DNA from: Micromonospora cabrerizensis
GTDB taxonomy: Bacteria; Actinomycetota; Actinomycetes; Mycobacteriales; Micromonosporaceae
DNA: 64,000 nucleotides
Direction of reading: 5' to 3'
Assembly (NCBI RefSeq): GCF_022230955.1
Contig: NZ_JAKKFI010000101.1
Location: forward strand, 1-64,000
Made by a program: the position numbers and the translations under genes. Under the pieces are notes generated by a model. The model searched no databases, was not told the DNA's origin, and saw only the letters and a program-made list of their open reading frames with translations. Position 1 is the first letter of the stretch, and each line of letters begins with the position of its first letter. This document shows positions 1 to 7,745 of the stretch, in pieces.

Positions 1-182
1 GACAGCACGGGCATCTACGCGCATACACGACTGGGCGCTGTGCCGATCCGTTCTGCCCGCGTGTCGGAGGCAACCCCGGGGGTAACCCGGGCGGCAACCC
101 CGGAGGCAACCCGGGCGGCAATCCAGGTGGCGGCGGTGGCGGCGGCGGAGGGCTTCCCGGCCTACCGCCCAACCGGAACTGA
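1..182 (+). CDS. C-terminal end of a probable penicillin-binding protein / transglycosylase (5' end off window)
   Basis: An open frame enters from the left edge (codons in phase with position 3) and stops at 180-182. The visible 59 residues contain Cys-Ala-Asp-Pro-Phe-Cys followed by a Gly-Asn-Pro-Gly-Gly repeat array and a poly-Gly run, ending LPPNRN. Gly/Pro/Asn-rich extracellular tails of this kind are common at the C-terminus of actinobacterial class A penicillin-binding proteins, and such a gene commonly precedes the GT87-rpsF neighbourhood. The catalytic domains lie outside the window, so the family is inferred from tail composition and context. Confidence 0.5.
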   Translation, partial: QHGHLRAYTTGRCADPFCPRVGGNPGGNPGGNPGGNPGGNPGGGGGGGGGLPGLPPNRN

Positions 183-308
183 CCCGCACCGCTTCATGAC
201 GCCGCCGCCGGCCGGACGACCTGTCCCGGCCGGCGGCGGCGTTTTCGTGCCCAGATGTCCGCGCCGGGACGGGACGGACACCCCCGTCGTACGGCAGGAT
301 GCCTCTTC

Positions 309-1814
309 ATGAGCACCCAGTCGACGCCCGGCATCGACGACGCCGGCACCACCGACCACCCGTCCCGCTCCGACGGGTTCGTCCGCGGCATGTCCAGCGC
401 GATCGGCGGCCCGCTGGGCGACCACGCGACCGCACTGGACCGGCCGGCCGGCCAGGAGCGTCGCTTCTGGACCGCGGTGCGGATCGTGCTGGCGCTGGCG
501 TGTCTCACGCTCGCGCTGCACTGGGTGCAGAAGTCTCCCTGCCAGGACGGCGCCTGGCAGAACAACGTCCAGTACACCCGGTTCTGCTACACCGACGTCC
601 TCGCCCTCTACTACGCCGAGGGGCTCAACGAGGGCAAGGTGCCCTACCGTGACCACCCGGTCGAGTACCCGGTGCTGACCGGCTACTTCATGGGGGCGCT
701 GGGCCTGCCGGTGCACGCCATCGGTGAGGGCGACCCGAGCATCAACCAGGGCCAGTGGTTCTACAACCTCAACGCGCTGGTGCTGGGCGCCCTCGCGGTG
801 GCCACCGTGGCGGTGATCCTGGCCCTGCGCCGCCGACGACCCTGGGACGCCGCGTTGTTCGCGCTGGCCCCGGCGCTGGTGCTCACGGCCACCGTCAACT
901 GGGACCTGCTCGCCATCGGGCTGGCCGCCTTCGGTCTGCTGGCCTGGGCCCGGAAACGACCGGCGGTGGCCGGTGTGCTGCTCGGGCTCGCGGGTGCGGC
1001 GAAGCTGTGGCCGCTGTTCCTGCTCGGGCCGCTCCTCGTCCTGGCGCTGCGGGCCGACCGGATCCGCGCCGCGCTCATCGCCACCGGTACGGCGATCGCT
1101 GCGGTGGTGCTGGTGAACCTGCCGGCAGCCCGGATGTACCCGGAGAACTGGGACCGGTTCTTCGAGCTGAACACCACCCGGCCGATCGACTGGGGCACGC
1201 TCTGGTACATCGGCCGCTACCTGGACGGCAAGGTCGGCAACGACCCCGGCCAACTGGGCCCGTTCGAATGGCTGAACGCCAACATCCCGACCCTCAACAC
1301 CATCTCGTACGCGCTGTTCGGGTTGGCCTGTCTCGGTGTGGCCGTGCTGACGCTGCGGGCGCCGCGCCGCCCGCGGCTGGCGCAGGTCGCCTTCCTGGTG
1401 GTCGCCGCTTTCCTCATCTTCAGCAAGGTCTGGTCCCAGCAGTTCGTGCTGTGGCTGCTGCCACTCGTGGTGCTGGCCCGGCCGAAGTGGGGCGCCTTCC
1501 TGGCCTGGCAGATCGCCGAGGTCTGCTACTTCGTCGCCTTCTATGGAGAGCTGCTCGGGGCGGCGACCAGCCGGCCGGTCATCCCGGAGGGGGTCTTCGT
1601 GCTGGCCTCGACGTTCCGGCTGACCACCGTGGTGGTGCTCTGCGTGCTGGTCGTCAAGGAGATCCTGCACCCCGAGCGGGACGCGGTCCGGGCAACCTAT
1701 CCGGACGACCCGGACGGTGGCGTGCTCGACGGCGCACCCGATGCCCCGTGGACAGACCGCTGGCGTCGCAAGGACACCAGTGAACCCCACCCCGAACCCA
1801 TCGCCGCCACCTGA
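309..1814 (+). CDS. GT87/DUF2029-type polytopic membrane glycosyltransferase
   Basis: 501 residues with a roughly 55-residue polar N-terminus followed by many hydrophobic segments. Conserved-looking loops include YRDHPVEYPVLTG after the first membrane span, NWDLLAIGL and GAAKLWPLFLLG, typical of the DUF2029/GT87 family of polyprenyl-phosphate-mannose-using enzymes of the GT-C fold. It probably transfers a lipid-linked sugar outside the membrane; donor and acceptor are unknown. An upstream in-frame ATG at 255 would add 18 atypical residues. I prefer the ATG at 309, which follows CAGGAT by 8 bases and begins the recognisable protein. It faces the membrane protein at 1933-4464 across a strong hairpin. 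Confidence 0.8.
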   Translation: MSTQSTPGIDDAGTTDHPSRSDGFVRGMSSAIGGPLGDHATALDRPAGQERRFWTAVRIVLALACLTLALHWVQKSPCQDGAWQNNVQYTRFCYTDVLALYYAEGLNEGKVPYRDHPVEYPVLTGYFMGALGLPVHAIGEGDPSINQGQWFYNLNALVLGALAVATVAVILALRRRRPWDAALFALAPALVLTATVNWDLLAIGLAAFGLLAWARKRPAVAGVLLGLAGAAKLWPLFLLGPLLVLALRADRIRAALIATGTAIAAVVLVNLPAARMYPENWDRFFELNTTRPIDWGTLWYIGRYLDGKVGNDPGQLGPFEWLNANIPTLNTISYALFGLACLGVAVLTLRAPRRPRLAQVAFLVVAAFLIFSKVWSQQFVLWLLPLVVLARPKWGAFLAWQIAEVCYFVAFYGELLGAATSRPVIPEGVFVLASTFRLTTVVVLCVLVVKEILHPERDAVRATYPDDPDGGVLDGAPDAPWTDRWRRKDTSEPHPEPIAAT

Positions 1815-1845
1815 CACCAGCGCGAACGCGGCCCGGACCACGTCA

Positions 1846-1921
1846 GGGTTTGCGGGGGAGCCCGCCCGGCGCAGGGATCAAGTCTGACCGCCCGGAGCCG
1901 GGTGGGCTCCCCCGCGAACCC
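1846..1921. terminator. Long bidirectional hairpin between convergent genes
   Basis: Two 25-base arms (1846-1870 and 1897-1921) are complementary apart from two positions that can form G-U pairs on one strand, with a 26-base loop. It lies between the stop codons of two convergent membrane protein genes. There is no T tract, which is usual for actinobacterial terminators. Confidence 0.75.
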
Positions 1922-1932
1922 GCCCTAGACCT

Positions 1933-4464
1933 TCACAGCCGATACACGACCGCGTCGCCGACGTCCTGCCGGCTGATGCCCAGCGACTCCACCGGCGCGT
2001 CGATGGTGATCTCCCACGGTGTGCCCACCACCTGCCCGCGCAGCAACACCACCGAGCGGACGCCGAGCGTGCGCAGGTAGTCGACGCTGGTCTGGTCGGG
2101 GAACGACTGGCTCACCCGGCGGACGTCGTCGAGCTGGCGCGGGGTGAAGCCGCTGCCACCGTTGACCACGTCGGGGAAACCGCTGGTCGACCACAACATC
2201 ACGTGCTGGTCCAGGCTCTGGTTGCTCGGCAGCACCAGCAGTGGCCCCTCGGCGGAACGCATCGCCGCCGGTTGGGTCGGCACCACCGGATGCGGCGTGG
2301 TGTTCAGGCCCTCGACGGCGACCAGCAGCAGCGGCAGCAGGGTGGCCGTCCGCAGCCACGGCCCCGGCCACGACGGGATCCGCTGGGCAGTCAACTCGCG
2401 CACCCGGTCGGTGAGCGCGGTGACCGCGCCCGCCGCGAGCAGACCGAGCAACAGCGTGGTCCACAGCATCAACCGACCAGGGGTACGCAACGCGCTCCAG
2501 CCCGGCGCGTGCTCGAAGAGCGGCACGTAGGTGAAGGTGCCGTCGAAGAAGCGGGTGCCCATCGCGAAGGCCATCGTCACCAGCACCGCGGTGAGCAGCA
2601 GCAGTCGGTGCCGCAGCCGCCAGACCGAGAAGATCAGCCCACCCGCGGCCAGCGCGTAGAGCACGAACCCGGGAAGCAGCGTCATCTCCGGGTGCCACGG
2701 CAGCGCCGCGCGGGCCCCCTCGTGCAACCCACCCCAGAGCCGCGACTCGGCGGGCGCCGTCACGAACCCCGACGCCGGCGGCGAGAAGATGCTGATGTCG
2801 CCGATGGTCCGCTCGGCGTACGGGTGCAGCTCGGTCACCTTGAAGAACGGGAACGCCATCAGCAGACCCACACCGGCGAAGAACAGACCGCCGAGCAGGT
2901 CGGCGACGAACAACCGGCGACCGAACGGCACGGCCTGCCGGGTGCGCAGCCGCCGCACGTAGTAGAGGACGACGGTGACGATCACCGCGCAGGCCAGGAA
3001 GTACGCGAACGGCAGCCCGATGCCGAAACCGAGACTGAGCTGCCAGGCGGCCACCAGCCAACCGGCGTAGACCCATCCGTCGTGTCGGCGCTCGGGCCGG
3101 TAACCGTGCCGCAGTGACCAGCCGTGCCCGCGCGCCAACATCGCCAGCGCCAACGGAATCCCGCCGTTGGAGAGCACGTGCAGGTGCCCGGCCTGGGCCA
3201 GCAGCCACGGCGCGTACGCGTAACTGACGCCGGCGACGGCTGCGCCGATCCGGCCAGCCCCGAGCTGCCGGGCCAGCGCGTACGCCCCGAGCGTGGCGAG
3301 CGCGTGGGCCAGCACGAACATGATGTTGTAGCGCAGCACCGCGTCCTCGGGGCCGCTACCGAGCATCCCGGCCGGGGCGTACCCGAGCAGGGTGTCGGAG
3401 AACGCGAAGCTCCACAGCTCGGGAAAGAACGTGTTGGACTGCCACAGGCGCGCTGGCTCAGCCAGCAGGATGTGCCCGGACCAGGCCATCTGCCAGGCCT
3501 GGAGGCTCGGGTCCCAGTAGTCCTGCGGGAGCGTGTAGCGGGGATAGCGCAACGTCGGCCACGTCATGAGCACGGCCAGTGCCAACGCACCGAGGGTGGC
3601 CAGGGTCCACTCGTGGATCAGGAACCGGCCGACGGCTCGGCTCGCCCGGGTCACGATGGAGGGCCGCGGCTCCGGAGCGGAGGCGAACGCCTCCCACCGA
3701 TCCGGCTCGACCGGCTTGGCCTCGTCGGTCTTGGTGTCACCGTCGGTCTTGGCCGGACCGCCGGTCTTGGCCGCTCTCCGGCCCCAACCCCACCACTTGC
3801 CCCTGCCCACTCTTGTGCCCTTGGCCGCGACGTCTTCCGAACCGCCGTCCGTGCCGGCCCTGGCCGGGGTGCCGTCCTTGGCCGGGTCGGTCGTCGTGCT
3901 GTCGGCTTTGGCGGTGCTGCTGTCCTTGGCGGTGCTGTCGGCCTTGGCCGGGGTGCTGTTCCCGGCCTTGCTGTCTTTGGCTGGGGTGCTGTCTTTGGCC
4001 GTGCTGTCGGCCTTGGCCGTGCTGTCGGCCTTGGCCGGGGTGCTGTCCTTGGCGGTGCTGTCGGCCTTGGCCGTGCTGCCTTCTTTGGCCGTCCTGCTGT
4101 TCCCGGCCTTGCTGTCACTGGTCGCGGTGCCGCCCGTGGCCGTACTGCCCTTCCGGCCGCCGCCCCCGCTGGCGGCAGCGTCCCCGGAGGTGTCCTTGGC
4201 GACGCCGCTCTTCGAGGGCTGCGGGTCGCCGCTCGCGGTGGCTCCGGTCGTGCCGTCGCTCGACCGCGGCTGGTCCGCGACAGCCCCCGCGCTCGGCGCG
4301 GTGGTCCCGGCGCTCGGCGCGGGGGTCCTGCCGGAGACGGCGTCGGAGGTGCGAGCAGGCTGGGCTGGGGTGCCCGCGGCGGATGCGGCGGCAGGTCGGC
4401 TCTCGGCATCCGTGCCGGTGGCGGTGGGCCGGGCCTTCCCGGTCCCGGGCTGTCCGGTCGTCAT
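1933..4464 (-). CDS. Polytopic membrane protein with a long Thr/Ala/Lys/Asp-rich repeat N-terminus
   Basis: 843 residues. Residues 1 to about 280 are low complexity; residues 128-190 consist of variants of a TAKADS/TAKDSTPAK repeat. The rest is a many-spanning membrane protein starting near residue 285, with motifs such as LPQDYWDPSLQAW in the first outside loop, resembling GT-C-fold glycosyltransferases. The function is not known. The ATG at 4464 overlaps the stop of nfo as ATGA, so the two are translationally coupled. The frame stays open upstream inside nfo, but that part is a shadow. The N-terminus is probably cytoplasmic and disordered. Confidence 0.75.
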   Translation of the reverse strand: MTTGQPGTGKARPTATGTDAESRPAAASAAGTPAQPARTSDAVSGRTPAPSAGTTAPSAGAVADQPRSSDGTTGATASGDPQPSKSGVAKDTSGDAAASGGGGRKGSTATGGTATSDSKAGNSRTAKEGSTAKADSTAKDSTPAKADSTAKADSTAKDSTPAKDSKAGNSTPAKADSTAKDSSTAKADSTTTDPAKDGTPARAGTDGGSEDVAAKGTRVGRGKWWGWGRRAAKTGGPAKTDGDTKTDEAKPVEPDRWEAFASAPEPRPSIVTRASRAVGRFLIHEWTLATLGALALAVLMTWPTLRYPRYTLPQDYWDPSLQAWQMAWSGHILLAEPARLWQSNTFFPELWSFAFSDTLLGYAPAGMLGSGPEDAVLRYNIMFVLAHALATLGAYALARQLGAGRIGAAVAGVSYAYAPWLLAQAGHLHVLSNGGIPLALAMLARGHGWSLRHGYRPERRHDGWVYAGWLVAAWQLSLGFGIGLPFAYFLACAVIVTVVLYYVRRLRTRQAVPFGRRLFVADLLGGLFFAGVGLLMAFPFFKVTELHPYAERTIGDISIFSPPASGFVTAPAESRLWGGLHEGARAALPWHPEMTLLPGFVLYALAAGGLIFSVWRLRHRLLLLTAVLVTMAFAMGTRFFDGTFTYVPLFEHAPGWSALRTPGRLMLWTTLLLGLLAAGAVTALTDRVRELTAQRIPSWPGPWLRTATLLPLLLVAVEGLNTTPHPVVPTQPAAMRSAEGPLLVLPSNQSLDQHVMLWSTSGFPDVVNGGSGFTPRQLDDVRRVSQSFPDQTSVDYLRTLGVRSVVLLRGQVVGTPWEITIDAPVESLGISRQDVGDAVVYRL

Positions 4465-5252
4465 GCTGCCGGGCTCGCGGTGGCGAGCTGCTGACGGAGG
4501 AAGTCGATGTCGGCTGCCTGGCCCTCCACTCCGCCCGGTGTCTCGACGACCACCGGCGCCCCGGCGGCCCGGATCACCGCCACGACCAGCTCCGGATCGA
4601 TCGTGCCACCGCCCAGGTTGTCGTGGCGGTCCTGGCCGGAGTTGAACGCGCCCTTGGAGTTGTTGGCGTGCACCAGGTCGATCCTTCCGGTGATCGCCTT
4701 GACCCGGTCGACGAGGCCGAGCAACTCCTCCCCGCCCGCGTACGCGTGGCAGGTGTCCAGGCAGAAGCCGACCTCGTAGTCGCCGATGGCGTCCCAGAGT
4801 CGGGCGAGCGCGTCGAGTCGGCGGGCGCACGCGTTGTCGCCGCCGGCCGTGTTCTCGATCAGGACCGGCACGCCGAAGCCGCCGGAGTCGGCCGCGTACG
4901 CGAAGGTCTTGCGCCAGTTGTCGAAGCCGACGGCCAGGTCGTCCCCGGCGTTGACGTGCCCACCGTGGACGATCAGACCCTTGGCGCCGATGGCGGTGGC
5001 CGCGTTGGCGTGCCCGAGCAGCAGCTTTCGGCTGGGAATCCGGATGCGGTTGTTGAGGGTCGCCACGTTGATGACGTACGGCGCGTGCACGTAGAGGTCA
5101 ACCTCGGCCGTGCGCAGCCGCTCGGCGTCCTCCCGGGGCTTGGGTGCCTTCCATCCCTGTGGGTCGGCGAGGAAGAACTGCACGGTGTCGGCGGACCGGG
5201 CGGCCGCCTCCGCCAGCGGGTCGGTCGAATCGACGTGGGCTCCGATACGCAT
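4461..5252 (-). CDS. nfo: Deoxyribonuclease IV (AP endonuclease, TIM barrel)
   Basis: 263 residues, slightly shorter than E. coli endonuclease IV. Family features visible: MRIGAHV at the N-terminus, VHAPY, IVHGGH, a glutamate in VLIENTAGG, and FCLDTCHAYAGG, which supply metal ligands of the three-metal site. The enzyme cuts the backbone 5' to abasic sites in base excision repair. The start at 5252 is 7 bases from a TAGGCT hexamer, so the mRNA is probably leaderless. It is coupled by ATGA overlap to the downstream membrane protein, an unexpected partner for a repair gene. Confidence 0.9.
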   Translation of the reverse strand: MRIGAHVDSTDPLAEAAARSADTVQFFLADPQGWKAPKPREDAERLRTAEVDLYVHAPYVINVATLNNRIRIPSRKLLLGHANAATAIGAKGLIVHGGHVNAGDDLAVGFDNWRKTFAYAADSGGFGVPVLIENTAGGDNACARRLDALARLWDAIGDYEVGFCLDTCHAYAGGEELLGLVDRVKAITGRIDLVHANNSKGAFNSGQDRHDNLGGGTIDPELVVAVIRAAGAPVVVETPGGVEGQAADIDFLRQQLATASPAA

Positions 5253-5259
5253 GCGAGCG

Positions 5260-5265
5260 AGCCTA
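5260..5265 (-). promoter_or_regulatory. -10 box TAGGCT of leaderless nfo promoter
   Basis: TAGGCT on the minus strand ends 7 bases before the nfo ATG at 5252. No ribosome binding site is present, so transcription probably starts at or next to the A of the start codon. No good -35 hexamer is visible. Confidence 0.6.
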
Positions 5266-5835
5266 CGTCGCGGCCCTGACTGGCGGGTGACGCCCGGGGC
5301 GGTGTCGCGTGCGGGCGCGTCACCGGACGGACCGACGGTCGTTGATGGGATTGAACCGGCGACCAGCACCCCGGTGCCGCCAGCGGAGCAAGCCCCGCGG
5401 ATGGCGACCGGAGGTCGACGGCCGACAGCGAGGTCACCTCCGCCGTGCGGCCCGGCGTGGCGGAGGGGGCCCCTCGCACAGCGATCGCCCACCGATGAAG
5501 AATCTCGGAAATTTGTGCTTTTTCCCCCGACAAGGTACGAGTGTCGTTGTATCGTCAGGTAACAACACGATAAAGCTCCGCGGGGCGTCTTCGGTCCAAC
5601 CTCATCGGTGTGGTCGTTCCTCCCCAGGTCCCACCCAAGGAATGCGGACCAGACGCCCCGCGGCCTCGTAGACGGGGGTCCACCATCGGCCGGATGACGG
5701 TCGAACGGTGGGCCCCCGTCGGCCTGCCCGGGCACTGACCCGACCACCCCGGGCATGATCGTTGGGACCGGGTATCCTGGTCAGGTTGTCCGCGTCCGGT
5801 CGGGTTCCCCTGACGTGTGCGGGCAACGACACAAG
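5266..5835. other. Intergenic region between divergent nfo and rpsF, with the rpsF promoter
   Basis: About 570 bases without a convincing gene. A less GC-rich patch at 5505-5575 holds two overlapping inverted repeats: TATCGT/ACGATA at 5550-5555 and 5567-5572, and GTTGT/ACAAC at 5546-5550 and 5562-5566, a possible operator. TATCCT at 5773-5778 is the best -10 candidate for the ribosomal operon and would give a leader of roughly 105 bases. I see no clear -35. Confidence 0.45.
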
Positions 5836-5880
5836 ACCTCCTGCCACGGAAGGACCGTGGCCGCTTAGCCCATAGGAGGT
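5836..5880 (+). ncRNA. rpsF leader: S6:S18-type autoregulatory RNA that sequesters the ribosome binding site
   Basis: ACCTCCT (5836-5842) is fully complementary to AGGAGGT (5874-5880), the ribosome binding site of rpsF. Inside it, GCCACGG (5843-5849) pairs with CCGTGGC (5855-5861) around an AAGGA loop. The two stems stack with no unpaired base on the 5' side and a bulge of about 12 bases on the 3' side that begins at a CCG (5861-5863). A known leader motif in many bacteria binds the S6:S18 dimer through a CCG bulge to repress rpsF-rpsR. The match in shape, CCG and location is good; binding is inferred. Confidence 0.7.
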
Positions 5881-5889
5881 GAGCACGTC

Positions 5890-6180
5890 TTGCGTCACTA
5901 CGAACTAATGGTCATCCTCGACTCCAGCCTCGAGGAGCGCACCGTCGCACCGTCGCTCGACACGTACCTGAACGTGATTCGGACCGCGGGTGGCTCGGTT
6001 GAGAAGACCGACGTGTGGGGCCGTCGGCGCCTCGCGTACGAGATCAACAAAAAGGCCGAGGGCATCTACGCCGTCATCGACCTGCAGGCCACGCCTGCTG
6101 CGGTGGCCGAGCTGGACCGTCAGCTCCGGCTCAACGAGTCCGTGCTGCGCACCAAGGTCATCCGACCGGAAATGCGCTAG
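5890..6180 (+). CDS. rpsF: 30S ribosomal protein S6
   Basis: 96 residues, the usual length, beginning MRHYELMVILD and containing the family segment WGRRRLAYEINKKAEG. S6 binds 16S rRNA as a dimer with S18 on the platform of the small subunit. The start is a TTG at 5890, 9 bases after the perfect AGGAGGT site, which lies inside the leader stem described above. A weak start codon plus a hidden binding site suggests tight feedback control. First gene of the rpsF-ssb-rpsR-rplI cluster. Confidence 0.97.
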   Translation: MRHYELMVILDSSLEERTVAPSLDTYLNVIRTAGGSVEKTDVWGRRRLAYEINKKAEGIYAVIDLQATPAAVAELDRQLRLNESVLRTKVIRPEMR

Positions 6181-6279
6181 AGCATCCAAACCCCGGTTCG
6201 TCCGGATCAGCCTCCGCGACTCTGTCGTACGGCTCTGCGAGCCTGTACGACGAGACGCTGAGTGCGCGAGGAGATGGTC

Positions 6280-6801
6280 ATGGCAGGAGACACCACCATC
6301 ACGGTCATCGGCAATCTGACCGATGACCCCGAGTTGCGGTTCACCCCCTCCGGGGCTGCGGTCGCCAAGTTCCGAGTCGCTTCGACGCCCCGCTTCATGG
6401 ACAAGGCGTCGAACGAATGGAAGGACGGCGAGCCGCTGTTCCTCGCATGCACCGTCTGGCGGCAGGCCGCCGAGCACGTCGCCGAGTCGCTGCAGCGTGG
6501 CGCTCGGGTGATCGTGTCGGGCCGGCTGCGTCAGCGGTCCTACGAGACCCGCGAGGGTGAGAAGCGCACTGTCATCGAGCTCGAGGTCGACGAGATCGGC
6601 CCGTCGCTGCGCTACGCCACGGCGAAGGTGCAGAAAATGTCCCGCTCCGGCGGCAGTGGCGGCGGCTTCGGTGGCAGCAGTGGTGGTGGTGGTGGCCAGG
6701 GCGGCGGCGGAGGCAACTTCGACGACCCCTGGGCTTCGGCTGCTCCCTCTCCCGCGCGTGCCGGTTCGGGCGCCAATTTTGACGAGGAGCCACCGTTCTA
6801 A
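6280..6801 (+). CDS. ssb: Single-stranded DNA-binding protein
   Basis: 173 residues. The OB fold covers about residues 1-110 (MAGDTTITVIGNLTDDPELRF, then FRVASTPRF). A Gly/Ser-rich linker follows, and the protein ends with the acidic tip DEEPPF that recruits replication and repair partners. The ATG at 6280 is 6 bases after GAGGAG; upstream in-frame GTG (6262) and ATG (6274) overlap or precede that site and are less likely. The stop overlaps the rpsR start by one base (TAATG). SSB coats single-stranded DNA during replication and repair; placement between S6 and S18 is standard. Confidence 0.96.
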   Translation: MAGDTTITVIGNLTDDPELRFTPSGAAVAKFRVASTPRFMDKASNEWKDGEPLFLACTVWRQAAEHVAESLQRGARVIVSGRLRQRSYETREGEKRTVIELEVDEIGPSLRYATAKVQKMSRSGGSGGGFGGSSGGGGGQGGGGGNFDDPWASAAPSPARAGSGANFDEEPPF

Positions 6802-7082
6802 TGGCGCCTAGCGCTCGCGATCGCAAACCAGGAGCACGTGCAACGGCCAAGGCTGCGGCACTGCGCAAGCCGAAGAAGAAGGTGAACCCGCTCGACAAGG
6901 ACGGGATCGCCTACATCGATTACAAGGACACCGCTCTGCTGCGCAAGTTCATCTCCGATCGCGGCAAGATCCGCGCTCGTCGGGTGACCGGCGTGACCTC
7001 GCAGCAGCAGCGGCAGATCGCCCGTGCGGTCAAGAACGCCCGTGAGATGGCGCTCCTGCCCTACACGGCCACCACCCGCTGA
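6801..7082 (+). CDS. rpsR: 30S ribosomal protein S18, cysteine-free form
   Basis: 93 residues with the family core IDYKDTALLRKFISDRGKI and RRVTGV. In zinc-binding S18 proteins a CxxC pair precedes IDYKD; here that stretch reads VNPLDKDGIAY and the whole protein has no cysteine, so this is a zinc-independent form at the canonical operon position. The N-terminus (MAPSARDRKPGARATA) is longer than usual, but the ATG at 6801 is fixed by TAATG coupling to ssb and there is no later start before the conserved core. Partner of S6 in the platform and probably in leader binding. Confidence 0.96.
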   Translation: MAPSARDRKPGARATAKAAALRKPKKKVNPLDKDGIAYIDYKDTALLRKFISDRGKIRARRVTGVTSQQQRQIARAVKNAREMALLPYTATTR

Positions 7083-7096
7083 GAGGAGGCACCGAT

Positions 7097-7543
7097 ATGA
7101 AGATCATCCTGACTCAGGAAGTGTCCGGCCTCGGTGCCCCGGGCGACATCGTCGAGGTCAAGAACGGCTACGGCCGTAACTACCTGCTGCCGCAGGGCTT
7201 CGCGATCGTCTGGACCAAGGGCGCGGAAAAGCAGGTCACGGTCATCAAGCGGGCCCGTGGGGCCCGCGAGATCCGCGACCTCGACCACGCCAACGAGGTC
7301 AAGGCTCAGCTCGAGGGTCTCAAGGTCAACCTGAAGGTCCGCGCCGGCGACGGCGGACGGCTCTTCGGCTCGGTCACCCCGGCCGAGATCGTCGACGCCG
7401 TCAAGGCCGCCAGCGGCCCGGTCCTCGATCGTCGCCGGCTGGAGGTGCCCGGTCACATCAAGTCGACCGGCGCCTACCCGGTGAAGATCAAGCTGCACCC
7501 CGAGGTGACCGCGTCGTTCAACCTGAACGTCGTTCAGGGCTGA
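7097..7543 (+). CDS. rplI: 50S ribosomal protein L9
   Basis: 148 residues, normal length. The N-terminal domain carries MKIILTQEVSGLG and the signature GYGRNYLLPQGFA; a charged helix links it to the C-terminal domain ending LHPEVTASFNLNVV. L9 binds 23S rRNA at the base of the L1 stalk and helps keep the reading frame. A GAGAGGAGG ribosome binding site lies just upstream. Last gene of the operon, followed at once by a strong terminator. Confidence 0.97.
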   Translation: MKIILTQEVSGLGAPGDIVEVKNGYGRNYLLPQGFAIVWTKGAEKQVTVIKRARGAREIRDLDHANEVKAQLEGLKVNLKVRAGDGGRLFGSVTPAEIVDAVKAASGPVLDRRRLEVPGHIKSTGAYPVKIKLHPEVTASFNLNVVQG

Positions 7544-7558
7544 CGTCCGCAACACCAC

Positions 7559-7598
7559 CACGAAGGCCCGCACCGAGCGATCGGTGCGGGCCTTCGTG
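7559..7598 (+). terminator. Terminator of the rpsF-rplI operon
   Basis: Perfect 17-base arms (7559-7575 and 7582-7598) around the 6-base loop AGCGAT begin 15 bases after the L9 stop. No T tract follows. Confidence 0.85.
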
Positions 7599-7745
7599 CG
7601 TACGCCCTCTGAGCCCGACCAGGCCCTGCATTCGCGGCGCGCTCGACGCCCGCGGGCCTGCGCCGACGCTCGTCCGGTTGCCGCACTGCCCCTCAGGACA
7701 GGTCAGGCGGACGCCAGATCCGTGCCGCCCCACCCGCAGGGCAGG

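Noticed and set aside
40..312. 90-codon frame at the left edge
   Set aside because: It is an alternative frame across the Gly-Asn-Pro tail of the truncated gene and the following spacer.
2203..4645. Long plus-strand frames opposite the membrane protein
   Set aside because: These are shadows caused by high GC at third codon positions and by the repeat tract; they show no domains.
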